NCBI RefSeq assembly: GCF_009763245.1
Contig: NZ_WKJZ01000001.1
Location: 434,001-498,000 of the forward strand
DNA from: Pseudomonas xionganensis
GTDB lineage: Bacteria; Pseudomonadota; Gammaproteobacteria; Pseudomonadales; Pseudomonadaceae
Length of the DNA stretch: 64,000 nt
Direction of reading: 5' to 3'
In this document: in pieces, positions 25,137 to 32,546 of the stretch
How the letters are laid out: each line of letters begins with the position of its first letter
Position numbering within the stretch: position 1 is the stretch's first letter
Position numbers and translations under genes: made by a program
Notes under the pieces: generated by a model
Database searches by the model: none
The model's input: only the letters and a program-made list of their open reading frames with translations
What the model was told of the DNA's origin: nothing

Positions 25137-25885
25137 GCGTGGCTTGGCGAGCCCTGGTCGGTAATGCCGTGACGCAACTTGAGTGCCTCGATCCATTCGG
25201 CCTGGTCGCGCAAGAAGGCGTTGAACTGCTCAATTACTTCGGGGTGCTGGATGCTGGAGAGAAAGTAGTGATCGTCCAGGTAGTCCAGGCTGGGGTCGAA
25301 TACCAGGGCGCCGCTCTTGCCCATCAGGCCCAGTTGATGGGCCACCACCTGGGGGTTGAGATAGACCGCATCGACCCGATCATTGAGGGCCATGGCCAGC
25401 AGTGAGTCGATCTGGTTGGCCTGGATCAGCAGGAGATGCCCGGCCTCGATATCTTCCAGATAGGGCCAGGGGGTAAAGCCGCGCTGGGTGCCGAGGCGGC
25501 GGATACGCTGCTCTCCCAGGCCGAGGTATTGTGGCTTGACCATCACCCCGTCGATGGCCGGCGCCGCGGTCTGACTGTAGTGAATGGCGTGGCCGGTCTT
25601 GATATCGGCATTCCAGCGCGGGTTGTCGGGGTACTTGAAGTCCACCCGGCCGTGCAGAAAGTCGCTGAGCAGGCGCCGCACCGGCAAAGGCTGGTAGACG
25701 AATTCATGGCCGGCCTGGGCGGCGAAGGCGTCCAGCAGCTCGCGGCCGTAGCCCAAGTAACGGCCCTCCTCGACGCTGGAGTAGGGCATATAGGGCTGTA
25801 GTTCGACCCCGATCGTGAAGGTCTGAGCCTGCAGCGAGGTACTGAGTACTAAAGCCATGCTGGCCAGCAGTGTGGCAACTCTCAT
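25130..25885 (-). CDS. Periplasmic substrate-binding protein, amino-acid ABC type (SBP_bac_3)
   Basis: A 251-residue protein with a signal peptide (about 1-20, LASMALVLSTSLQAQ) followed by FTIGVELQPYMPYSSVEEGRYLGYGRELLDAFAA, shown here only to describe the fold: the opening two strands of family 3 binding proteins. Later segments (RVDFKYPDNPRW, LLAMALNDRVDAVYLN) fit the same fold. No permease or ATPase gene is nearby, so it may be an orphan binding protein or a sensor-like relative. It is convergent with the DUF3617 gene. Confidence 0.78.
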   Translation of the reverse strand: MRVATLLASMALVLSTSLQAQTFTIGVELQPYMPYSSVEEGRYLGYGRELLDAFAAQAGHEFVYQPLPVRRLLSDFLHGRVDFKYPDNPRWNADIKTGHAIHYSQTAAPAIDGVMVKPQYLGLGEQRIRRLGTQRGFTPWPYLEDIEAGHLLLIQANQIDSLLAMALNDRVDAVYLNPQVVAHQLGLMGKSGALVFDPSLDYLDDHYFLSSIQHPEVIEQFNAFLRDQAEWIEALKLRHGITDQGSPSHAH

Positions 25886-26164
25886 CGGGCAGACTCTTAT
25901 TGGAATAGGGCATCCGGTCTATAGCAACCATAGCCAATCGGCCGTGACTCGGGGAAGTATCCGCAGCAGTTAAATTGACTCATTTACCAGAAAATCGTCG
26001 CGCCGTTGCCCGCCAAGCCGCGCCGAATCTGGCCTTTTGCCTGCAGGCATGGCCCATGGCTGTTACCCTGTAGGGCTAGGTCGCCGATTCTGGCGACCGA
26101 ACGAGTAGGGCAATCCCGTCCTCGTGCGCGTAAAGCGTGCCACACGTCAAAGGAGCAACCCCCC

Positions 26165-27832
26165 ATGGGCCAACACCCTTCGTCTGACACGACCCCGCTA
26201 CCAGATGCGGAAAATCTGGACGGCATCCCGGCCCCCAGTGGCGATGCCAATCTGATCGACACCGACTATGTGATCGGTCAGGACAACATTCAGGGGCAGT
26301 TTTCCTTCTCCCTGGATATCCACGGCAAGGTGTTCAGCATCTCCGCCATCACCGCCGTGATCTTCGTGATCCTCGCCCTGGCCCTGCAGAATCAGGTTGA
26401 ACCCCTGTTCGGTGCCCTGCGCAGCGCGATCACCAATAACCTGTCCTGGTTCTTTATTGGCTCGGCCAATATCTTCGTGCTGCTCTGCCTGGGCCTGATC
26501 GTCTCGCCCCTGGGCAAGGTGCGCATCGGCGGTATGGAGGCCACACCGGACTACTCCTATCTCAGCTGGTTCTCCATGCTGTTCGCCGCCGGCATGGGCA
26601 TCGGTCTGATGTTCTACGGCGTGTCCGAGCCCATGTCGCACTACAGTTCGGCCATGGCCGGGATCAGTGTCGGCGAAGACGGTTTGCGCAGCGACTGGGC
26701 GCCACTGGGCGCCGCCGCGGGCAATAGCGAAGAGGCGGTACGTCTGGGGATGGCCGCCACCATCTTCCACTGGGGCCTGCACCCCTGGGCGATCTACGCC
26801 ATCGTGGCCCTGGCCCTGGCGCTGTTTTCCTTCAACAAGGGTCTGCCGCTGTCGATTCGCTCGATCTTCTACCCGGTGCTGGGTGAGCGGGTATGGGGCT
26901 GGCCGGGCCATGTGATTGATATTCTGGCGGTGTTTGCCACCCTGTTCGGTCTGGTCACTTCCCTCGGTCTGGGCGCGGAACAGGCCGCCGCTGGCGTCGA
27001 ATACCTGTTCGGCATCGAAGCCTCGGATACCAGCAAGGTGCTGCTGATCATCGCCATCACCGCCATCGCCCTGGCCTCGGTGGTCGCCGGCTTGGACAAG
27101 GGGGTCAAGCGCCTGTCGCAGATCAATATGGGCCTGGCCCTGGCCCTGCTGCTGTTTATCATCATCGCCGGGCCGACCCTCGCCATCCTCACCGGCTTCT
27201 TCGACAACCTCGGCGCCTACCTGCAATACCTGCCGGCGCTGTCCAACCCCATTGGCCGTGAAGACGCCAACTTCAGCCAGGGCTGGACCGCCTTCTACTG
27301 GGCCTGGTGGATCAGCTGGTCGCCGTTCGTGGGCATGTTTATCGCCCGGGTCAGCCGTGGCCGCACGGTGCGCGAGTTCCTGGTCTCGGTGCTGCTGGTG
27401 CCGTCCCTGGTGTCGGTGCTGTGGATGACCGCCTTCGGTGGCACCGCGATCAACCAGCTGCTGGTGGATGGCTTTACCGGCGCGCAACAGGCCGGGCTGG
27501 AACTCAAGCTGTTCAGCATGCTCGGCGAGCTGCCGCTGACCGCCATCACCTCCTTTATCGGCATCGTGCTGGTGATCGTATTCTTTATCACCTCCTCGGA
27601 CTCCGGCTCCCTGGTGATCGACACCATCACCGCCGGCGGCAAGGTCAATGCACCGGTGCCGCAGCGGGTGTTCTGGTGCACCATCGAGGGAGTGATCGCC
27701 ATCGCCCTGCTGCTCGGTGGCGGCCTGGTGGCCTTGCAGGCCATGGCGGTGTCGACGGGCCTGCCGTTCACCATCGTGCTGCTGGTGGGCTGCGTGTCCA
27801 TCGTCAAGGGATTGATGAGCGAGCCGCGTTAA
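26165..27832 (+). CDS. BCCT-family betaine/carnitine/choline transporter
   Basis: A 555-residue membrane protein with twelve predicted helices. The family's aromatic signature appears as FYWAWWISWSPFVGMFIARV followed by SRGRTVREF (about 375-405). SMLFAAGMGIGLMFYGVSEP near residue 140 is the other conserved motif. A hydrophilic N-terminal tail of about 50 residues precedes the first helix. ATG 26165 is preceded by AAAGGAGCAACCCCCC; the open frame back to 26006 lacks family sequence. BCCT carriers import quaternary amines, often for osmoprotection. The substrate is not determinable here. Confidence 0.93.
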   Translation: MGQHPSSDTTPLPDAENLDGIPAPSGDANLIDTDYVIGQDNIQGQFSFSLDIHGKVFSISAITAVIFVILALALQNQVEPLFGALRSAITNNLSWFFIGSANIFVLLCLGLIVSPLGKVRIGGMEATPDYSYLSWFSMLFAAGMGIGLMFYGVSEPMSHYSSAMAGISVGEDGLRSDWAPLGAAAGNSEEAVRLGMAATIFHWGLHPWAIYAIVALALALFSFNKGLPLSIRSIFYPVLGERVWGWPGHVIDILAVFATLFGLVTSLGLGAEQAAAGVEYLFGIEASDTSKVLLIIAITAIALASVVAGLDKGVKRLSQINMGLALALLLFIIIAGPTLAILTGFFDNLGAYLQYLPALSNPIGREDANFSQGWTAFYWAWWISWSPFVGMFIARVSRGRTVREFLVSVLLVPSLVSVLWMTAFGGTAINQLLVDGFTGAQQAGLELKLFSMLGELPLTAITSFIGIVLVIVFFITSSDSGSLVIDTITAGGKVNAPVPQRVFWCTIEGVIAIALLLGGGLVALQAMAVSTGLPFTIVLLVGCVSIVKGLMSEPR

Positions 27833-27855
27833 GCGTTGTTGCTGAGTGGTTCATG

Positions 27856-27881
27856 AGCGCGCCTTCGGGCGCGCTTTTTAT
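27856..27881 (+). terminator. Rho-independent terminator of the BCCT gene
   Basis: AGCGCGCC, TTCG loop, GGCGCGCT, then TTTT: an 8-bp GC stem with a stable UUCG tetraloop, 23 bases after the stop. It stands between convergent genes. Confidence 0.92.
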
Positions 27882-27891
27882 TGTGCGGATG

Positions 27892-28863
27892 TTATGGCTG
27901 GGTTGCCGGGAAGCTCACAACTGGGTCGAGGTTTTCAGCCCAGGTATGGTGAGTGCCTTCGCCCATGGCGTCCAACGCAGCCGTCATAAATTCAATAAAC
28001 ACCCGGACCTTCGCCGGTAGGTACTCGCGTTTGGGGAAGATGGCGAATACACCGCTGTCCGGTTGCGGTGGCCGGTAGTAAGGGTAGAGGGAGACCAGGG
28101 CGCCACTGTGCAAACCCTGTTTGGCCAGAAAGTGCGGCAGCTGAGCAAAGCCCAGGCCATCCGCGCACATATGCGCCATGGCTTCACCGTCATCGGTGAT
28201 ATGACGCCGCGCCAATTCATAGGGCTGGTATTGGCCATGAGGGTCGGGCAAGAAGATCGGCTGCAGCTGTTGGCTTTCCTTGATGCGAAAACCAATCCAG
28301 CTGTGCTGATGAAAGTCCTCGGCATTGCGCGGTATACCATGGGTGTCCAGGTAGTGTGGCGAGGCACAGACCAGAAAGTCCATGGGGCTGAGCCGCCGGG
28401 CCACCAGGCGGCTGTCCTTTACATAACCCGTGCGCAGGGCGACATCGATTTCATGCTCGATGATGTCCAGGTGCAGATCATTGATCTCAAGTTCCAGCCT
28501 GATCGCCGGATAACGCTGGCAGAAGGCCTGTAACAACGGGCGAAGGTAGAGGTGGCCGTAGCAGGCGGCCGAATTGATACGCAGGGCCCCGCTGGGCGAG
28601 TCATTCAGCTGCTTCAACTCGTCTTCGCAGGCACCGAGGTCTTGCATCAACTTACGCACCGTGGCGGCATAGCGCCGGCCGGCCGTGGTAATGCGCAACT
28701 GGCGGGTGGAGCGCTGGAACAGGGTCAGCTGCAGCTGAGCTTCCAGGCGGCCTATTGCCTTGCTGACGGTGGACGGATCGGTGTCACAGGTCTTGGCTGC
28801 CGCCGCGAAGCTCCCACCGTCGCAGGTGGCCAGAAAGAGTTCCAATAAGCGCAGTTTATCCAT
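27892..28863 (-). CDS. LysR-family transcriptional regulator
   Basis: A 323-residue regulator. The N-terminal helix-turn-helix (about 1-60) reads MDKLRLLELFLATCDGGSF, with DPSTVSKAIGRLEAQLQLTL as the recognition part. The rest is a periplasmic-binding-like effector domain of the LysR type (RLELEINDLHLDIIEHEIDV; LVARRLSPMDFLVCASPHYL). It is divergent from the MFS gene at 29022, with a 19-bp palindrome between them, so it probably controls that operon and itself. Effector unknown. Confidence 0.93.
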   Translation of the reverse strand: MDKLRLLELFLATCDGGSFAAAAKTCDTDPSTVSKAIGRLEAQLQLTLFQRSTRQLRITTAGRRYAATVRKLMQDLGACEDELKQLNDSPSGALRINSAACYGHLYLRPLLQAFCQRYPAIRLELEINDLHLDIIEHEIDVALRTGYVKDSRLVARRLSPMDFLVCASPHYLDTHGIPRNAEDFHQHSWIGFRIKESQQLQPIFLPDPHGQYQPYELARRHITDDGEAMAHMCADGLGFAQLPHFLAKQGLHSGALVSLYPYYRPPQPDSGVFAIFPKREYLPAKVRVFIEFMTAALDAMGEGTHHTWAENLDPVVSFPATQP

Positions 28864-28913
28864 GACTGACTCAATACATGCAGTGTGCTATCGGCCGAGA
28901 GTAGCATGGATAT

Positions 28914-28932
28914 TCGTGAATACTATTCACGA
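28914..28932. promoter_or_regulatory. Candidate LysR operator in the divergent promoter
   Basis: TCGTGAATA, C, TATTCACGA is a perfect 9-bp inverted repeat around one base. It lies 51 bases upstream of the lysR-type start and 89 bases upstream of the MFS start, in the 158-base divergent gap. It contains T-N11-A spacings typical of LysR sites. Confidence 0.65.
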
Positions 28933-29021
28933 GTCAAAGGGCGGGTGTTCTGTTTTTCTGCTTTTCCGGATGGATCATATTCAGCGTCCAGTAATAAGCC
29001 GTATTGCTTAAGTGAGGCGCT

Positions 29022-30200
29022 ATGTTGAACACACTATCCGTCAAGACGCTATGGACCTACTTTGCCCTGGCTTTTATCTGCATGGCGGGGCTGGCCTATA
29101 TCAATTTCCTGCCTGGTGTCGTGAGTGCATTAGCCGGCGGTATAGGCTTCAGTGAGGTAGAAGCCGGGCAGATTGTTGCGGTGAATGGCTATGGTGGCCT
29201 GGTCGGCAGTGTGGTCGCTATTTTTCTAGTGCGCCGAGTCAACTGGAAAACAGCCGTGGTGACCTGTTTAACCCTGCTGACATTAATGGATAGCGCGACT
29301 GCCTGGATCGAGGGCTATAGCATCATGCTGGGCTGGCGCTTCTTAGCGGGGATATTAGGCGGGTTAAGCCTTGGTGTGGTGTTTTCCGTATTGGCACGGC
29401 TGGACAATCCCGATCGCTCCTTCGGTACTTTGTTGTTTGTCCAGTTCAGTATTGGCTCGTTGGTTGTTTATCTGTTGCCTGGGCTTGAGGCACTGATAAA
29501 TGCCTATGCCGTCTTTTATATGATGGCCAGCATCGCGCTGTTAAGTATTGTGTTTATAGCGCTTCTCCCTCGACTTAATTTAAGCAAGGAATTGAGTAAG
29601 CGGCCGCAACCGTTGTTTGGGGAATATCGGAACGCGTTCTTACTTTTGGCGGCCATTATGCTGTATCAGGTTGCCGCCAGCGCGATCTGGGCCTATGTGG
29701 GGCTGATTGGCCTGGCAGCGGGCATCGCCGCAGAACGTGCGAGTTCATATATCGCCATCACCGGCTTGCTTGGCCTGCTAGGCGCCATGTTGCCCGTCGT
29801 GACGGGCAGTCGTCTGGGCCGCTTGAGCTGGGTTGTCACGGGTGTGGCACTGTCGCTTATGGCGGCGCTGTTACTGGATTTCGCCCAGCACGCGACGCTG
29901 TACGTCAGCGCAATGGCCTTGCTGTTTTTTGCCTGGCCAGCCGTTCAGGCCTACTTGCTGGCGGTAACGGCAGAGATAGATGGCAGTGGTCGGCTTGCCA
30001 CCATGGCGGCAGTCGTTTCCTTTGTTGGCTTGGCCACAGGCCCACTGCTCGCCTCCAGTCTGTTGGATAAGGGCAATTATTCACTGATGCTCTACAGCTG
30101 TGCGCTGCTGTTTGTATTGAGCTATTTGCTCTTGTTAAAGCCGGTACAGGCATATGAACGTTCGGCCTTGGCTGTGCTGCCAACTAATTATCCCGCATAA
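29022..30200 (+). CDS. Major facilitator superfamily transporter
   Basis: A 392-residue membrane protein with about twelve hydrophobic segments in two halves. The opening YFALAFICMAGLAYINFLPG and the helix-3/4 region GWRFLAGILGGLSLGVVFSV fit MFS carriers of the YbfB/aromatic-acid-like type; substrate not assignable. Its codon use and base composition are clearly AT-richer than the flanks (frequent TTA, ATA, GTA), as are those of the next gene, which suggests recent acquisition. It is divergent from the LysR gene and probably heads a four-gene operon. Confidence 0.87.
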   Translation: MLNTLSVKTLWTYFALAFICMAGLAYINFLPGVVSALAGGIGFSEVEAGQIVAVNGYGGLVGSVVAIFLVRRVNWKTAVVTCLTLLTLMDSATAWIEGYSIMLGWRFLAGILGGLSLGVVFSVLARLDNPDRSFGTLLFVQFSIGSLVVYLLPGLEALINAYAVFYMMASIALLSIVFIALLPRLNLSKELSKRPQPLFGEYRNAFLLLAAIMLYQVAASAIWAYVGLIGLAAGIAAERASSYIAITGLLGLLGAMLPVVTGSRLGRLSWVVTGVALSLMAALLLDFAQHATLYVSAMALLFFAWPAVQAYLLAVTAEIDGSGRLATMAAVVSFVGLATGPLLASSLLDKGNYSLMLYSCALLFVLSYLLLLKPVQAYERSALAVLPTNYPA

Positions 30201-30277
30201 GACAGATAGACACGGGCGCTAGTTATCTCTGTGCCCGTACTTAAAAATATTTATCCCTAAATAAAGCGGTGAGCTTA

Positions 30278-30850
30278 ATGATTCGCTACGCCTTTAATAA
30301 AATGCTGCTGACGATGAAGAAGCGCTATAACTATGACGTTCGTTATCAGCAGGATATCTTGCAAGCCGACTTAGGCGCCTATCTAAAGTTCATGGGCTTT
30401 CAGACCATGGCCGCGCACTCGGCCGGTTTGCCTGCAGAACCCCTGTATGCCGCGCGGATTCGCGCGATTATCTGGGATGACTGCGGGCCCTGTACCCAAC
30501 TGGTGGTGGATATGGCGCTGGAGGCCAAGATAGACGCCCGTATTGTGCGGGCCATTATCGATAAAGACCTGCACAAGCTGCCTGAAGAGATTGCCTGGGT
30601 GGTGCAGTTTACTGACTGTGTATTGGCCCATAGCCCTGAAGCGGATGACTTGCGAGAAAAGATAGTCGCTTTATGGGGCACTCAGGGGCTTATCTCCATT
30701 GGCTATGCCATCAGCGCCTATCGGGTCTATCCGGCACTGAAATACGCCCTGGGATATGGCAAGGCCTGCAGCCGGATTCAGGTCAACGAATCCTCGCTCG
30801 TACCCACGCGCAATGCCGTGTCGGCGGAGGATACTGCCCGTGTTGGCTAG
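30278..30850 (+). CDS. AhpD-like / carboxymuconolactone decarboxylase-family protein
   Basis: A 190-residue protein. The segment IIWDDCGPCTQLVVDMAL (about residues 65-82) has the CxxC of the AhpD-like fold, and the helical surroundings (IVRAIIDKDL, VVQFTDCVLA) fit that family. The His that normally follows CxxC by a few residues in AhpD is not seen. I chose ATG 30278, which has GCGGTGAG just upstream; GTG 30269 adds three residues. Possible roles are thiol-dependent peroxide reduction or an unrelated CMD-like activity. Composition is as in the preceding MFS gene. Confidence 0.72.
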   Translation: MIRYAFNKMLLTMKKRYNYDVRYQQDILQADLGAYLKFMGFQTMAAHSAGLPAEPLYAARIRAIIWDDCGPCTQLVVDMALEAKIDARIVRAIIDKDLHKLPEEIAWVVQFTDCVLAHSPEADDLREKIVALWGTQGLISIGYAISAYRVYPALKYALGYGKACSRIQVNESSLVPTRNAVSAEDTARVG

Positions 30851-31241
30851 ATGTTCCACCGGCCTGGCGTTGGTGCTGGGGTTGGCCGCGCTGGTCAACG
30901 GCGCCTTTATGACCCTCGCCCCCGAGACCTGGTACTGGCTGGTGCCGGGTGTGCCGGAGCGAGGGCCGTTCAATCAGCATTTTTTACGGGATATCGGCAT
31001 CAACTACATGCTGATCGGTGCGGCTTTTGTCTGCGGGGCGCTTTACCCAGCACAGCGGCTGATCCTCTGGGCGGTGCCCACCGCCTGGCTGGTGGGTCAT
31101 GCACTGTTCCACATATGGGAGGTACTGGTCGGTATCTGTGGGCCTGCATCGCTGCTTGAGGATTTTGCCGGTGTGACACTGCCAGCGTTGCTTGCCCTGG
31201 GGTTGCTGTATCACAGCGCCAAGGCGCAGCAAGGTGAGTAA
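30840..31241 (+). CDS. Small four-helix membrane protein of unknown function
   Basis: 133 residues with hydrophobic segments near 8-25, 50-70, 75-95 and 110-128. GPFNQHFLRDIGINYMLIGA is the most conserved-looking part, and several His residues (HALFHIWE) lie in or near helix 3. The GTG at 30840 has GGAGG nine bases upstream and overlaps the previous gene by 11 bases; the frame open to 30756 lies wholly inside that gene. Its end overlaps the SCO-like gene, implying translational coupling. I do not recognise a named function. Confidence 0.72.
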   Translation: MLARCSTGLALVLGLAALVNGAFMTLAPETWYWLVPGVPERGPFNQHFLRDIGINYMLIGAAFVCGALYPAQRLILWAVPTAWLVGHALFHIWEVLVGICGPASLLEDFAGVTLPALLALGLLYHSAKAQQGE

Positions 31242-31878
31242 GCCGGTTATTGCGGCTGCACTGTTGAGTCTGGCGCTTGCGCTGGGCGCCGTACTGGCGT
31301 TCGTTGCCCCCAGGCCGATTGCGTCGCAAGCCATCGAGTGGCTGGAAGCACCACGCAGCGTGCCGGGTTTCCGGCTTGAATCCGAACAGGGCGCCTTTGC
31401 CAACAGCGCACTGAGCGGGCGCTGGAGCCTTGTGCTGTTTGGCTTTATGCACTGTGCCGATATCTGTCCGGCGGGGTTGGGGCAAATGGCCAGGCTGGCG
31501 GGAGGCTTGCCTGATCGGATCGGTGAAGCGGAGATTGCCTACGTCTTTGTGTCTGTTGATCCAGGGCGAGATACGCCGGCTGATTTGGGGCGGTTTGTCA
31601 GGCACTTTGACCCGGCTTTTCTCGGTGTCACGGGAGATGAAGCGCAACTGACGACCTTGGCCAGAGCCTTGGGCGCTCGCTTCAAGGTTTCAGCAGACCC
31701 GGATGACTATCGGGTGGCCCATTCCACGGGTTTTTCGATCATTGATCCTGATGGACAGTTTCGTGGGCGCTTCCGTGCGGATGCCGATATGTGCAGCGTG
31801 GCCCGAGCACTGACAGCCAGGTTCGAGGCCGAGGCGTTTCAGCTCCACAGCTCGCCCACGGTTGTAGCCGCTGAGTAG
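31234..31878 (+). CDS. SCO1/SenC-family thioredoxin-fold protein
   Basis: A 214-residue membrane-anchored protein (N-terminal helix about 4-24). The SCO copper site is complete: Cys74 and Cys78 in HCADICP and the distant His163 in RVAHSTGF. VFVSVDPGRDTPADL is the other hallmark. SCO proteins deliver copper to cytochrome oxidase CuA or related enzymes, or act as thiol reductases. The GTG start 31234 overlaps the upstream gene by 8 bases. Its last 40 bases overlap the end of the convergent exonuclease gene. Its membrane partner upstream might be a metal-related accessory, which is inference. Confidence 0.88.
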   Translation: MSKPVIAAALLSLALALGAVLAFVAPRPIASQAIEWLEAPRSVPGFRLESEQGAFANSALSGRWSLVLFGFMHCADICPAGLGQMARLAGGLPDRIGEAEIAYVFVSVDPGRDTPADLGRFVRHFDPAFLGVTGDEAQLTTLARALGARFKVSADPDDYRVAHSTGFSIIDPDGQFRGRFRADADMCSVARALTARFEAEAFQLHSSPTVVAAE

Positions 31879-32546
31879 TGGGTCGCCACCTGGGCCTGCA
31901 GCAGTTCGGCGGTGGCCAGGGCGTCGCTCAGGGCATGGTGGGCGGTGTAGGGCGGCAGGTTGTAGCGCAGGCGGCTGTCGGCCAGGCGGATGGAGGTGGG
32001 CTGGCGGCCCAGCAGCTTGCCCAGCCAGCCGGGCTGGCGCTTGGGGTGCAGGCGCGCCTCCAGTTCCATGGTGTCGATCAGCGGAAAGCTCAGGCCCTCG
32101 CCCAGGTGTTGGCGCAGGGCCTGGTCGAGAAAGCCACGCTCGATATTGCGGTAATGCACCACCATAAGCCGGCCGGCCATGGCCGTCAGCAGCTCGTCGA
32201 GGATCTGCCCCAGCGCGGGTGCGTGGCGGATATCGCTGTGGGTGATGTGGTGGTAGGTGACCGACTCGCTGCTCAGTTCGCTGCTGGGCTTGACCACCCA
32301 GTAGCGCGCCTCGGCGCAGCGGATGCGACGCAGGTCGAAGGGCACCAGGCCAAGGCTGACGATGGCGTGCTGCTGCGGGTCGAGGCCGGTGGTTTCCACA
32401 TCCAGGGCCAGCAGCGGCAGCTCGTTCAGGGGCGTGTCGGCGGCCGGGGCGCCGGCGCGGTAATAGGCCTGCAGGCGCGGGTCGCGGGCGCTGTCCGCCA
32501 GCCTGGCGAAGTGTGCCGCCCAGTCGAGGGGCGGGGTTGCGCTCAT
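31839..32546 (-). CDS. DnaQ-like 3'-5' exonuclease (DEDDh)
   Basis: A 235-residue protein with the exonuclease motifs in order: LLALDVETTGLDPQ (Exo I, about 44-57), VVHYRNIERGFLD (Exo II, about 130) and HHALSDALATAELL (Exo III). It starts at ATG 32546, overlapping the upstream CBS-domain gene by ATGA, so the two are coupled. In pseudomonads this pairing with a DUF294 protein is common; the role may be RNA or DNA trimming or nucleotide signalling. Not the replicative epsilon subunit, judging by divergence and context. Confidence 0.88.
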   Translation of the reverse strand: MSATPPLDWAAHFARLADSARDPRLQAYYRAGAPAADTPLNELPLLALDVETTGLDPQQHAIVSLGLVPFDLRRIRCAEARYWVVKPSSELSSESVTYHHITHSDIRHAPALGQILDELLTAMAGRLMVVHYRNIERGFLDQALRQHLGEGLSFPLIDTMELEARLHPKRQPGWLGKLLGRQPTSIRLADSRLRYNLPPYTAHHALSDALATAELLQAQVATHYSAATTVGELWS

